DNA from: Kitasatospora sp. NBC_01287
Lineage (GTDB): Bacteria > Actinomycetota > Actinomycetes > Streptomycetales > Streptomycetaceae
NCBI RefSeq assembly: GCF_026340565.1
Contig: NZ_JAPEPB010000001.1
Span: 4,068,501 to 4,132,500, forward strand
Direction: 5' to 3'
DNA length: 64,000 nucleotides
Every line of letters begins with the position of its first letter. The first letter of the stretch is position 1. Positions 1 to 8,235 of the stretch are shown one piece after another. The notes under the pieces are model-generated. The model saw only the letters and a list, made by a program, of their open reading frames with translations, had not been told where the DNA came from and searched no databases. The position numbers and the translations under genes were made by a program.

Positions 1-2308
1 CCGCCGGACCGCTGACCCGCAGCCGCTCGCCCGCCCCGATCTCGGCGGCGGTGCCGGGCGAGAGCCGGGCGACGGCGGCGTGCCGGGTGCCAGCCAGGTG
101 CTCGTCACCCTGCTGGAGGGTGCCGAGGTCCAGCAGCAGCCGCCAACCCGCCAGCACGGCCTGCCCGGTGGCGGGCCGGGGCAGCGGCGCCGGGTGGCCG
201 GCCGGGGCGGTGGGGCGGTCGCCGTCCCACGGGGTGAAGGCGTCCAGTTCGCGCCGGGCGGCCCGGACGTCGGGCAGGCCCAGCCGGTGGCCGAGCGCGT
301 CCGCCAGCATGTTCAGCACCCGCACGTCCGAGTGCAGGTGACGGCCCATCTGCTGGTCGGGCTTCAGCGCGGCCTCGAAGAGCCGCACCCGGCCCTCCCA
401 GTCCAGGAAGGTGCCGGCCTTCTCGGCGACCGCGGCCACCGGCAGCACCACGTCGGCGTGGGCGGTGACCGCCGAGGGCCGCAGCTCCAGCGAGAGCACG
501 AAGCCGACCCGGCTCAGCGCCTCCTCGGCCAGCTGCGGGTCCGGCAGGTCGCCGGGGTCGACCCCGCCGATCACCAGCGCGTCCAGGTCGCCGTGCGCGG
601 CCGCAGCCAGGATCTGGCCGGTGTCGCGCCCGGGGCGGGCCGGCAGTTCGGCCACCCCCCAGGCCGCGGCGGCCTCGGCGCGGGCGGCCGGGACGCCGAG
701 CGGACGGCCGCCGGGCAGCAGGCCCGGCAGGGCGCCGGCCTCCAGCGCGCCGCGCTCGCCGGCCCGGCGCGGGATCCAGGCGAGCCTGGCGCCGGTGGCG
801 TGCGACAGGCGCAGCGCCGAGGTGAGCGCGCCGGCCGTCTGGGCCAGCCGCTCGCCCACCAGGATCACCGAGCCGGGCCGGCGCAGCAGTCGCGCGGCCT
901 GGCCGGCCTCGTCGCTCAGCGGCTCCTCGGCGGTCAGCGCGCCGAGCCACTCGGCCTCGGTGCCGGGGGCGGCGGGCAGCAGCGCGCCGCCGAGCTTGTG
1001 CAGGCCCCGCGAGCGGTGGTCGGCGATCGCGAAGACCTTCAGGCCGGTGCGGCTCGCCTTGCGCAGCCGCAGGAAGACGATCGGCGACTCCTCCTCCGGC
1101 TCGAACCCGGCCAGCAGCACGGCGGGCGCGGCCTCCAGGTCGCGGTAGGTGGTGCCGGTGCCGCCGAGGTCCACGCCGCGCCCGGCCACGACGGCGGCCA
1201 GGAAGTCCGCCTCCTCACCGCTGTGCGGGCGGGCCCGGAAGTCCACGTCGTTGGTGCCGAGCACCACCCGGGCGAACTTGGCGTAGCCGTAGGCGTCCTC
1301 CACCGTCACCCGGCCGCCGGTCAGCACCGCGGTGCGGGAGCCGGCCAGGCCCTCGGCGGCCGCGGCCAGCGCCTGCGGCCAGGAGGCCGGCACCAGTTCG
1401 CCGCTCTCCCGGTCGCGCACCAGCGGGGTGGTCAGCCGGTCGCGCTGCTGGGCGTAGCGGAAGGCGAACCGGCCCTTGTCGCAGTTCCACTCCTCGTTGA
1501 CCTCGGGGTCCTCGCCGGCCAGGCGGCGCAGCACCTTGCCGCGCCGGTGGTCGGTGCGCTGCGCGCAGCCGGCCGAGCAGTGCTCGCAGACGCTCGGCGA
1601 GGAGACCAGGTCGAAGGGGCGGGAGCGGAACCGGTAGGCGGCCGAGGTGAGGGCGCCGACCGGGCAGATCTGGATGGTGTTGCCGGAGAAGTACGACTCG
1701 AAGTCGTCGCCCTCGCCGATGCCGACCTGCTGCAGCGCGCCGCGCTCCACCAGGTCGATGAACGGGTCGCCGGCGATCTGCTGCGAGAAGCGGGTGCAGC
1801 GGGCGCAGAGCACGCAGCGCTCCCGGTCCAGCAGCACCTGGCTGCTGATCGGCAGCGGCTTCTCGTAGGTCCGCTTCATGCCCTCGAAGCGCGAGTCGGC
1901 CGCGCCGGTGGACATCGCCTGGTTCTGCAGCGGGCACTCGCCGCCCTTGTCGCAGACCGGGCAGTCCAGCGGGTGGTTGATCAGCAGCAGCTCCATCACG
2001 CCGCGCTGCGCCTTCTCGGCGACCGGCGAGCTGACCTGGGTGCGCACCACCATGCCCTCGGCGACCGGGATCGTGCAGGAGGCGACCGGCTTGCGCTGGC
2101 CCTCGATCTCCACGATGCACTGGCGGCAGGCGCCGGCCGGGTCGAGCAGCGGGTGGTCGCAGAACCGCGGCACCTGGGTGCCGATCTGCTCGGCCGCCCG
2201 GATCACCAGGGTGCCCTTGGGGACCCGCACCTCGACGCCGTCGATGGTGAGCGTGACGAGTTCGACCGCGGTCCTGGCCGGGTCCGTGGACGGATCGGCG
2301 ATGGTCAC
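1..2308 (-). CDS. nuoG: NADH-quinone oxidoreductase subunit G (partial, 3' end beyond window)
   Basis: Large iron-sulfur subunit of the peripheral arm of complex I; it passes electrons from NuoE/F towards NuoB. The frame is open from the GTG at 2308 to base 1, about 769 codons, so only the C-terminus is missing. The N-terminus has a 2Fe-2S ferredoxin fold with cysteines near residues 50, 61, 64 and 78, then LLINHPLDCPVCDKGGECPL, the NuoG 4Fe-4S signature. Further in is a CEHCSAGC-type cluster motif at the start of the molybdopterin-oxidoreductase-like domain. The GTG start overlaps the nuoF stop by four bases (GTGA), indicating translational coupling. Identity is certain; the missing end cannot be judged. 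Confidence 0.96.
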   Translation of the reverse strand, partial: MTIADPSTDPARTAVELVTLTIDGVEVRVPKGTLVIRAAEQIGTQVPRFCDHPLLDPAGACRQCIVEIEGQRKPVASCTIPVAEGMVVRTQVSSPVAEKAQRGVMELLLINHPLDCPVCDKGGECPLQNQAMSTGAADSRFEGMKRTYEKPLPISSQVLLDRERCVLCARCTRFSQQIAGDPFIDLVERGALQQVGIGEGDDFESYFSGNTIQICPVGALTSAAYRFRSRPFDLVSSPSVCEHCSAGCAQRTDHRRGKVLRRLAGEDPEVNEEWNCDKGRFAFRYAQQRDRLTTPLVRDRESGELVPASWPQALAAAAEGLAGSRTAVLTGGRVTVEDAYGYAKFARVVLGTNDVDFRARPHSGEEADFLAAVVAGRGVDLGGTGTTYRDLEAAPAVLLAGFEPEEESPIVFLRLRKASRTGLKVFAIADHRSRGLHKLGGALLPAAPGTEAEWLGALTAEEPLSDEAGQAARLLRRPGSVILVGERLAQTAGALTSALRLSHATGARLAWIPRRAGERGALEAGALPGLLPGGRPLGVPAARAEAAAAWGVAELPARPGRDTGQILAAAAHGDLDALVIGGVDPGDLPDPQLAEEALSRVGFVLSLELRPSAVTAHADVVLPVAAVAEKAGTFLDWEGRVRLFEAALKPDQQMGRHLHSDVRVLNMLADALGHRLGLPDVRAARRELDAFTPWDGDRPTAPAGHPAPLPRPATGQAVLAGWRLLLDLGTLQQGDEHLAGTRHAAVARLSPGTAAEIGAGERLRVSGPA

Positions 2309-3669
2309 GCGTGCACCTCCCTCTCGGTGGCGGGCTGGGGGGCCTTGGCCGGACGGCCGTCGGCCCAGACGGTGGCGGCGGCCGGATCGAACGGGCAGCG
2401 GCGCTCGGCCAGGTGCTGCTCGTACTCGGCGCGGAAGTGCTGCAGCGAGGAGGTGATCGGGCTGGCCGCGCCGTCGCCCAGGGCGCAGAACGACTTGCCG
2501 TTGATGTTGTCGGCGATGTCCAGCAACTTCTCCAGATCGCCCGGGGCGCCCTGCCCGGCCTCGATCCGCTTCAGCAACTGGACCAGCCAGTAGGTGCCTT
2601 CGCGGCACGGGGTGCACTTGCCGCAGGACTCGTGGGCGTAGAACTCGGTCCACCGGGTGACAGCGCGGACCACGCAGGTGGTCTCGTCGAAGATCTGCAG
2701 CGCCTTGGTGCCGAGCATCGAGCCGGCCGCGCCCACGCCCTCGTAGTCGAGCGGCACATCGAGGTGCTCCTCGGTGAACATCGGCGTCGAACTGCCGCCC
2801 GGGGTCCAGAACTTGAGCCGGTGGCCGGCCCTGACCCCGCCGCTGACCTCCAGCAGCTGACGGAGCGTCACACCGAGCGGCGCCTCGTACTGCCCGGGGT
2901 TGGTGACGTGCCCGGAGAGCGAGTAGAGGGTGAAGCCGGGCGACTTCTCGGTGCCCAGCGAGGTGAACCACTCCTTGCCGCGCACCAGGATCGGCGGCAC
3001 CGAGGCGATCGACTCGACGTTGTTGACCACCGTCGGGCAGGCGTAGAGGCCCGCGATGGCCGGGAACGGCGGCCGCAGCCGGGGCTGGCCGCGGCGGCCC
3101 TCCAGCGAGTCGAGCAGCGCCGTCTCCTCGCCGCAGATGTAGGCGCCGGCGCCGGCGTGCACGGTGATGTCGAGGTTGGTCCCCGAACCGAGGATGTCCT
3201 GCCCGAGGTAACCCGCCTCGTAGGCCTCCGCGACGGCGGCGTGCAGCCGGCGCAGCACCGGCACCACCTCGCCGCGCAGGTAGATGAAGGCGTGGTCGCA
3301 GCGGATCGCGTAGGAGGCGATGATCATGCCCTCGATCAGCGCGTGCGGATTGGCGAAGAGCAGCGGGATGTCCTTGCAGGTCCCCGGCTCCGACTCGTCC
3401 GCGTTGACGACCAGGTAGTGCGGCTTGCCGTCGCCCTGCGGGATGAACTGCCACTTCATGCCGGTGGGGAACCCGGCGCCGCCGCGGCCACGCAGGCCGG
3501 ACTCCTTGACCAGGGCGATCAGCGCGTCCGGGTCCAGCTCCAGGGCGTTGCGCAGGCCCTGGTAGCCGTCGTGGCGGCGGTACGTCTCCAGCGACCACGG
3601 CCGGTGGTCGTCCCAGGAGGCGGAGAGCACGGGGCTGAGCAGCTTCTCGGCCGGCTCGGTGGCGGACAT
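2305..3669 (-). CDS. nuoF: NADH-quinone oxidoreductase subunit F
   Basis: NADH-binding, FMN-containing subunit of complex I, which oxidises NADH and hands electrons to the iron-sulfur chain. The 454-residue protein is of usual length. GRGGAGFPTG is the glycine-rich nucleotide loop, YICGEETALLDSLEG follows in the flavin region, and ESCGKCTPCREGT with a later cysteine binds the 4Fe-4S cluster N3. The ATG at 3669 shares one base with the nuoE stop (TGATG), and the stop overlaps nuoG. A longer open reading frame in this register runs back through nuoE, but that extension is only a shadow: the NuoF homology begins at MSATEP. Confidence 0.97.
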   Translation of the reverse strand: MSATEPAEKLLSPVLSASWDDHRPWSLETYRRHDGYQGLRNALELDPDALIALVKESGLRGRGGAGFPTGMKWQFIPQGDGKPHYLVVNADESEPGTCKDIPLLFANPHALIEGMIIASYAIRCDHAFIYLRGEVVPVLRRLHAAVAEAYEAGYLGQDILGSGTNLDITVHAGAGAYICGEETALLDSLEGRRGQPRLRPPFPAIAGLYACPTVVNNVESIASVPPILVRGKEWFTSLGTEKSPGFTLYSLSGHVTNPGQYEAPLGVTLRQLLEVSGGVRAGHRLKFWTPGGSSTPMFTEEHLDVPLDYEGVGAAGSMLGTKALQIFDETTCVVRAVTRWTEFYAHESCGKCTPCREGTYWLVQLLKRIEAGQGAPGDLEKLLDIADNINGKSFCALGDGAASPITSSLQHFRAEYEQHLAERRCPFDPAAATVWADGRPAKAPQPATEREVHA

Positions 3670-4457
3670 CACGCCTCCGTCCCTTCGGCTCGCGGCCCCT
3701 CGGCTCGCGGCCCTTCGGCTCGCGGCGCGACCACCCGGGCGCCGGGCGCGCCCGGCAGCGACTCGCCCTTGGCCAGGCGCAGGCCGGCCAGCGAGGGGGC
3801 GCCGCCGGCACCGGACTCGTCGACCGCGCCGGGGCGCTCGTCGGGGAAGCCGGCCAGGATCCGGGCGGTCTCCTTGAAGGAGCAGAGCTTGGCGCCGCGG
3901 GTGGGGCGCACCTCGGCGCCCGCCCGCAGGTCGTCGACCAGTTGCTTGGCGCTCTGCGGGGTCTGGTTGTCGAAGAACTCCCAGTTGACCATCACCACCG
4001 GGGCGTAGTCGCAGGCCGCGTTGCACTCGATGTGCTCGATGGAGAGCTGCCCGTCCTCGGTGGTCTCGTTGTTCTTGATCCCGAGGTGGTCCTGCAGTTC
4101 GGCGAAGATCTGGTCGCCGCCGAGCACCGCGCAGAGCGTGTTGGTGCACACCCCCACGTGGTACTCCCCGGCCGGCCTGCGCCGGTACATGGTGTAGAAG
4201 GTGGCGACGGCGGTGACCTCGGCCGTGGTCAGCTCCAACTGCTCGGCGCAGAACCGGATCCCGGTCGAGCTGACGAAGCCCTCCTCGGCCTGGACCAGGT
4301 GCAGCAGCGGCAGCAGCGCGGAGCGGGCCTGCGGATAGCGCCCGATCAGCTCCTTCGCGTCCGCGGCGAGGCGCGTGTGCACCTCGGGTGGGTACGGCTT
4401 GGCCGGCAGCGCCGGCAGGCCGAGTTCAACACCGCCTGCTCGAACATCGGGGCTCAC
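3669..4457 (-). CDS. nuoE: NADH-quinone oxidoreductase subunit E
   Basis: Thioredoxin-like 2Fe-2S subunit of the NADH dehydrogenase module. The four cluster ligands are visible in VCTNTLCAVLGG and ECNAACDYAPVV, about 40 residues apart. The protein has 262 residues, longer than many NuoE. The extra C-terminal part is low-complexity, Ala/Gly/Pro-rich, and ends in three copies of a five-residue unit (RAEGP) encoded by a 15-bp tandem repeat. The GTG start at 4457 overlaps the nuoD stop as GTGA; an ATG ten bases further in is out of frame. The tail is outside the conserved fold and probably free to vary. Confidence 0.96.
   Translation of the reverse strand: MSPDVRAGGVELGLPALPAKPYPPEVHTRLAADAKELIGRYPQARSALLPLLHLVQAEEGFVSSTGIRFCAEQLELTTAEVTAVATFYTMYRRRPAGEYHVGVCTNTLCAVLGGDQIFAELQDHLGIKNNETTEDGQLSIEHIECNAACDYAPVVMVNWEFFDNQTPQSAKQLVDDLRAGAEVRPTRGAKLCSFKETARILAGFPDERPGAVDESGAGGAPSLAGLRLAKGESLPGAPGARVVAPRAEGPRAEGPRAEGTEA
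3682..3726 (-). repeat. 15-bp x3 tandem repeat in the nuoE 3' end
   Basis: Three consecutive 15-bp units (CCTTCGGCTCGCGGC on the plus strand, with one base change in the middle copy). They encode the repeated RAEGP motif at the NuoE C-terminus. The unit is a multiple of three, so the frame is kept; it looks like recent slippage in a dispensable tail. Confidence 0.85.
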
Positions 4458-5782
4458 CTGTCCACGCCTCCCATCACCGGGTCGATCCCGGCCACCGCCA
4501 CGATCACGTCAGCCACTTGGCCGCCTTCGCACATCGCCGCCATCGACTGGAGATTGGTGAACGACGGGTCCCGGAAGTGCACCCGGTACGGGCGGGTGCC
4601 GCCGTCGCTCACCACGTGCACGCCCAGCTCGCCCTTGGGCGACTCGACGGCCGTGTACGCCTGGCCGACCGGGACCCGGAAGCCCTCGGTGACCAGCTTG
4701 AAGTGGTGGATCAGGGCCTCCATGGAGGTGCCCATGATCTTCCGGATGTGGTCCAGCGAGTTGCCCATCCCGTCCGGGCCGATGGCCAGTTGGGCCGGCC
4801 AGGCGATCTTCTTGTCGGCCACCATGACCGGGCCCGGAGCGAGCCGGTCCAGGCACTGCTCCACGATCCGCAGCGACTGGCGCATCTCCTCGAGGCGGAT
4901 CAGGAAGCGCCCGTAGGAGTCCGCGGTGTCGGCGACCGCCACCTCGAAGTCGTAGTCCTGGTAACCGCAGTACGGGTCCGACTTGCGCAGGTCGTGCGGC
5001 AGGCCGGTGGCCCGCAGGATCGGGCCGGTGGCGCCGAGCGCCAGGCAGCCGGCCAGGTCGAGGTGGCCGACGTCGACCAGCCGGGCCTTGAAGATCGGGT
5101 TGCCGGTGGCCAGCTTGTCGTACTCGTGCATCCGGGAGCGGAACAGCTTCACGGCCTCGCGGATCTGGTCCACCGCGCCCGGGGGCAGGTCCTGGGCCAG
5201 GCCGCCGGGGCGGACGTACGCGTGGTTCATCCGCAGGCCGGTGATGAGCTCGAAGACGTCCAGGATGAGTTCGCGGTCCCGGAAGCCGTAGATCATCAGC
5301 GTGGTGGAGCCGATCTCCATGCCGCCGGTGGCGAGGCAGACCAGGTGCGAGGAGATCCGGTTGAGCTCCATCATCAGCACCCGGATCACGGTGGCCCGGT
5401 CCGGGATCTGCTCGGTGATGCCGAGCAGCTTCTCCACCGCCAGGCAGTAGGCGGTCTCGTTGAAGATCGGGGTGAGGTAGTCCATCCGGGTGACGAAGGT
5501 GGTGCCCTGCACCCAGGAGCGGAACTCCATGTTCTTCTCGATGCCGGTGTGCAGGTAGCCGATGCCGCACCGGGCCTCGGTCACCGTCTCGCCGTCGATC
5601 TCCAGGATCAGGCGCAGCACCCCGTGGGTGGAGGGGTGCTGCGGACCCATGTTGACGATGATCCGCTCGTCGTCGGCGCGGGCGACGGCCTCGACCACCT
5701 CGCCCCAGTCGCCACCGGTGACGGTGAAGACCCGGCCCTCGGTGGTCTCGCGCGCTCCCGCCTCGTATTCGGTGCTGCTCAT
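4454..5782 (-). CDS. nuoD: NADH-quinone oxidoreductase subunit D
   Basis: The 49-kDa-type subunit that, with NuoB, forms the quinone-reaction chamber of complex I. The 442-residue protein carries NMGPQHPSTHGVLRL and GIGYLHTGIEKNMEFR near the N-terminus, both hallmarks of the family that include quinone-head-contacting residues. It ends in the usual GIDPVMGGVDR. It is separate from NuoC, unlike the fused NuoCD of enterobacteria. The ATG at 5782 shares a base with the nuoC stop (TGATG), and the stop overlaps the nuoE GTG. In this organism the electron acceptor is menaquinone, whose genes lie at 26-32 kb. Confidence 0.97.
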   Translation of the reverse strand: MSSTEYEAGARETTEGRVFTVTGGDWGEVVEAVARADDERIIVNMGPQHPSTHGVLRLILEIDGETVTEARCGIGYLHTGIEKNMEFRSWVQGTTFVTRMDYLTPIFNETAYCLAVEKLLGITEQIPDRATVIRVLMMELNRISSHLVCLATGGMEIGSTTLMIYGFRDRELILDVFELITGLRMNHAYVRPGGLAQDLPPGAVDQIREAVKLFRSRMHEYDKLATGNPIFKARLVDVGHLDLAGCLALGATGPILRATGLPHDLRKSDPYCGYQDYDFEVAVADTADSYGRFLIRLEEMRQSLRIVEQCLDRLAPGPVMVADKKIAWPAQLAIGPDGMGNSLDHIRKIMGTSMEALIHHFKLVTEGFRVPVGQAYTAVESPKGELGVHVVSDGGTRPYRVHFRDPSFTNLQSMAAMCEGGQVADVIVAVAGIDPVMGGVDR

Positions 5783-6504
5783 CAGGAGTACGACCTCCGC
5801 TGGTCGGGAGCCGGGATCTGGGCGCCCTTGTACTCGACGGGGATGCCGCCGAGCGGGTAGTCCTTGCGCTGCGGGTGGCCCAGCCAGTCGTCCGGCATCA
5901 TGATCCGGGTGAGCGCCGGGTGGCCCTCGAAGACGATGCCGAAGAAGTCGTAGGTCTCCCGCTCGTGCCAGTCGTTGGTCGGGTAGACGCTGACCACCGA
6001 GGGGATCCGCGGGTCGGCGTCGGGGGCGGTGACCTCGACGCGGATCAGCCGGGTGTGGGTGATCGAGCGCAGCTGGTAGACCGCGTGCAGTTCGCGGCCC
6101 ACCTCGCCCGGGTAGTGCACGCCGCTCACGCCCAGGCAGAGTTCGAAGCGCAGCGCGGGGTCGTCGCGCAGCGTGCGCACGGTGGCCAGCAGGTGTTCGC
6201 GGGCGATCTGGAAGGTCAGCTCGCCGCGGTCGACCACGGTCTTCTCGATCACCTCGGAGACCGTGAGGCCCTGCTCCTCCAGCGCGCCCTCCAGCTCGTC
6301 GGCCACCTCGTCGAACCAGCCGCCGTACGGGCGTTCGGCCGGCGCGGGCAGCACGATGGCCGCGGCCAGGCCGCCGAAGCCGGAGGTGTCGCCGCTGCCC
6401 TGGGCGCCGAACATGCCCTGGCGCCGGCCGACCACCTCGACCGGGATCTCCTGGCGGGTCTCCGGCACCACGGGGGCGCCGGGTGCCTGCTCGCTCTCGC
6501 TCAT
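5782..6504 (-). CDS. nuoC: NADH-quinone oxidoreductase subunit C
   Basis: The 30-kDa-type subunit of the peripheral arm, which packs on NuoD. The 240-residue protein begins at an ATG (6504) that overlaps the nuoB stop as ATGA. A weakly conserved, Gly/Pro-rich N-terminal stretch of about 60 residues precedes the core. The core contains VSVYPTNDWHERETYDFFGI, the family signature, followed by HPALTRIMMPDDWLGHPQRK and KDYPLGGIPVEYKG. The extended N-terminus is common in actinomycetes. The long upstream continuation of this frame lies inside nuoB and is not real. Confidence 0.96.
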   Translation of the reverse strand: MSESEQAPGAPVVPETRQEIPVEVVGRRQGMFGAQGSGDTSGFGGLAAAIVLPAPAERPYGGWFDEVADELEGALEEQGLTVSEVIEKTVVDRGELTFQIAREHLLATVRTLRDDPALRFELCLGVSGVHYPGEVGRELHAVYQLRSITHTRLIRVEVTAPDADPRIPSVVSVYPTNDWHERETYDFFGIVFEGHPALTRIMMPDDWLGHPQRKDYPLGGIPVEYKGAQIPAPDQRRSYS

Positions 6505-7055
6505 CGCAGCAGCCCCCCCATCTCGCTGGTCGGGGTGGCGTGCAGCGCCTGCTCCTCGGCCTCCAGTTCGGCCCGCCGCTTGTTCACGCCGAGCGGCTCG
6601 TGCTGGATCTTCTGGTGCAGCTTGAGGATCGCGTCCATCAGCATCTCCGGGCGGGGCGGACACCCCGGCAGGTAGATGTCCACGGGGACGATGTGGTCGA
6701 CGCCCTGGACGATCGCGTAGTTGTTGAACATGCCGCCCGAGGACGCGCAGACGCCCATCGAGATGACCCACTTCGGATTGGCCATCTGGTCGTAGACCTG
6801 GCGAAGCACCGGGGCCATCTTCTGGCTCACCCGCCCGGCCACGATCATCAGGTCGGCCTGCCGCGGCGAGCCGCGGAAGACCTCCATGCCGAACCGGGCC
6901 AGGTCGTAGCGGCCGGCGCCGGTGGTCATCATCTCGATGGCGCAGCAGGCCAACCCGAAGGTGGCCGGGAAGACCGAGGCCTTTCTCACCCACCCCGCGG
7001 CACTCTCCACCGTGGTGAGCAGAAAGCCGCTCGGCAGCTTCTCCTCGATTCCCAT
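6501..7055 (-). CDS. nuoB: NADH-quinone oxidoreductase subunit B
   Basis: Carries the terminal 4Fe-4S cluster N2 that reduces the quinone. The 184-residue protein shows the cluster ligands: the paired cysteines in FGLACCAIEMM, the cysteine in GVCASSGGMF and the one in LPGCPPRPE. The short C-terminal extension is rich in Glu and Ala. It starts at an ATG (7055) and is separated from nuoA by 63 bases, the only real gap in this part of the operon. Confidence 0.97.
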   Translation of the reverse strand: MGIEEKLPSGFLLTTVESAAGWVRKASVFPATFGLACCAIEMMTTGAGRYDLARFGMEVFRGSPRQADLMIVAGRVSQKMAPVLRQVYDQMANPKWVISMGVCASSGGMFNNYAIVQGVDHIVPVDIYLPGCPPRPEMLMDAILKLHQKIQHEPLGVNKRRAELEAEEQALHATPTSEMGGLLR

Positions 7056-7118
7056 CTACCCATCCCTCTCAGTGGCCTCAAATCCAGCTGATCGCACGGC
7101 CGTTCACGGCCGGCTCGC

Positions 7119-7478
7119 TCAGTCCCACTCCAGGCCGCCGCGCCGCCAGACGTAGGCGTAGGCGACGAAGACGGTGGCGATGAACAGGAGCATCTCGACC
7201 AGCCCGAAGATCCCCAGGGCGTCGAAGCTGACCGCCCACGGGTAGAGGAAGACGATCTCGATGTCGAAGACGATGAAGAGCATCGCCGTCAGGTAGTACT
7301 TGATCGGGAACCGGCCGCCGCCCACCGGCTGCGGGGTCGGTTCGATACCGCATTCGTAGGCTTCCAACTTGGCCCGGTTGTAGCGCTTCGGGCCGGTCAG
7401 CGAAGCCATCGTGACGGAGCCGACCGCGAACGCCGCCGCGATGGCACCCAGTACGAGGATCGGCGCGTAGGCATTCAT
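7119..7478 (-). CDS. nuoA: NADH-quinone oxidoreductase subunit A
   Basis: Small membrane subunit of complex I with three predicted transmembrane helices (about residues 5-27, 62-82 and 88-110), 119 residues. YECGIEPTPQP and RFPIKYYLTAMLFIVFDIE are the diagnostic loop and helix. First gene of the operon; GGAGGGAG lies a few bases upstream of the ATG. The upstream 500 bases hold a Rex-like site and two Crp-like sites. Confidence 0.97.
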   Translation of the reverse strand: MNAYAPILVLGAIAAAFAVGSVTMASLTGPKRYNRAKLEAYECGIEPTPQPVGGGRFPIKYYLTAMLFIVFDIEIVFLYPWAVSFDALGIFGLVEMLLFIATVFVAYAYVWRRGGLEWD

Positions 7479-7577
7479 CCGCCCTCGCTCCCTCCGTCCA
7501 GTCGTCCTTGACTGCAGATCGGATAGGCCGGGTCACTGTGGGGTGAACCGACCGTCCGGTTCCCGAGATCCGCCCCA

Positions 7578-7593
7578 TGTGAGGCAGTTCACA
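7578..7593 (-). promoter_or_regulatory. Putative Rex operator upstream of nuoA
   Basis: TGTGAGGCAGTTCACA, about 100 bases before the nuoA start, has the outer TGTGA/TCACA arms of the Streptomyces Rex operator (reported consensus TGTGAACNNNTTCACA) and departs only in the centre of one half. Rex senses NADH/NAD+ and is known to control respiratory genes, so the site fits complex I. The match and its place are seen; binding is inferred. Confidence 0.6.
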
Positions 7594-7628
7594 AGCCCGG
7601 ATCGAGCGCATCCTATGCCCGTCCGCTT

Positions 7629-7642
7629 GTGATCTGCGACAC
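7629..7642. promoter_or_regulatory. Putative Crp-type site 1
   Basis: GTGATCTGCGACAC fits the pattern GTG-N6-GNCAC described for Streptomyces Crp. It lies about 150 bases upstream of nuoA and 33 bases from a second, similar site. The assignment is by motif only. Confidence 0.4.
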
Positions 7643-7661
7643 GCAGTCCGAGGGGATCTTT

Positions 7662-7675
7662 GTGATCTACGCCAC
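7662..7675. promoter_or_regulatory. Putative Crp-type site 2
   Basis: GTGATCTACGCCAC is a second match to GTG-N6-GNCAC and shares TTGTGATCT with site 1. The centre-to-centre spacing of 33 bp is about three helical turns, so two dimers would sit on one face. The surrounding 7,600-7,860 is noticeably poorer in G+C than the rest of the window and holds no credible gene. Confidence 0.4.
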
Positions 7676-7930
7676 CTCGCAGACCGGTAGCCATGGCGAC
7701 AAGTCGCGAGATATGAACGCAACGAACCCAGATGGTCGCAAACAGTCATATTCCTTGGCGAAGCAGCTGGTCAGAGCCGCTTTCCTATATCAACTATGCG
7801 TCGACCAAGGCAAATTTCGAGGCTTCATGTTGACGTGATAGAGATCCCCACCCTCCCGGGTGACGAAGGACCGGCGCCCGCTTGACCCTTCGTTCACAAG
7901 CTCACGAACTCCGGCCGCCGGCCCGCGTTG

Positions 7931-7963
7931 TGGGTGATGTATCGTTGTCTTACACATCACCCA
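7931..7963. promoter_or_regulatory. Inverted repeat, likely VapBC autoregulatory operator
   Basis: TGGGTGATGT (7931-7940) and its exact complement ACATCACCCA (7954-7963) form a 10-bp inverted repeat around a 13-bp A/T-richer spacer. It ends 38 bases before the vapB start, where VapB-VapC complexes normally repress their own promoter. Perfect symmetry is seen; the protein that binds it is inferred. Confidence 0.65.
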
Positions 7964-8001
7964 TGTCAGCATCGTTCGCGCCCGGCCCCCGGAGGCAGCT
8001 G

Positions 8002-8235
8002 ATGAGCGTCACCCAGATCGACATCGACGACGAGGCGCTCGCCACCGCGATGCGGCTGATGGGCTCCAGCACGAAGAAGGAGACCGTCAACACCGCGCTC
8101 CGGGAGTACGTGCAGCGGATCGCGCGACTGGAGGCCGCCGAGAAGCTCGCGGCCCGCGGTGCCGACGGCGAGTTCGACGCCGCCGCGGCCGCGCACGCCG
8201 CCGCCAAGCGGGCGCGCCAGGAGCACCTCGGGTGA
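8002..8235 (+). CDS. vapB: VapB-type antitoxin
   Basis: A 77-residue antitoxin of a type II toxin-antitoxin pair. The N-terminal part (TQIDIDDEALATAMRLMG, then TKKETVNTALREYVQR) has the layout of a ribbon-helix-helix DNA-binding domain. The C-terminal Ala-rich helix would wrap the toxin. GGAGG lies six bases before the ATG. An upstream in-frame extension to 7882 crosses the operator and is rejected. The stop overlaps the GTG of vapC, so the two are translationally coupled and the antitoxin comes first, as expected. It probably represses its own promoter through the 10-bp inverted repeat upstream. Confidence 0.85.
   Translation: MSVTQIDIDDEALATAMRLMGSSTKKETVNTALREYVQRIARLEAAEKLAARGADGEFDAAAAAHAAAKRARQEHLG

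Noticed and set aside
80..2593. Long plus-strand open frame of 837 codons opposite nuoG and nuoF
   Set aside because: Rich in Arg, Gly, His and Ala with no domain; an antisense shadow caused by G+C bias opposite clear complex I genes.
7629..7972. Two short ORFs in the A/T-richer stretch before vapB
   Set aside because: Codon use is unlike the neighbours, there is no ribosome-binding site, and one crosses the vapBC operator.
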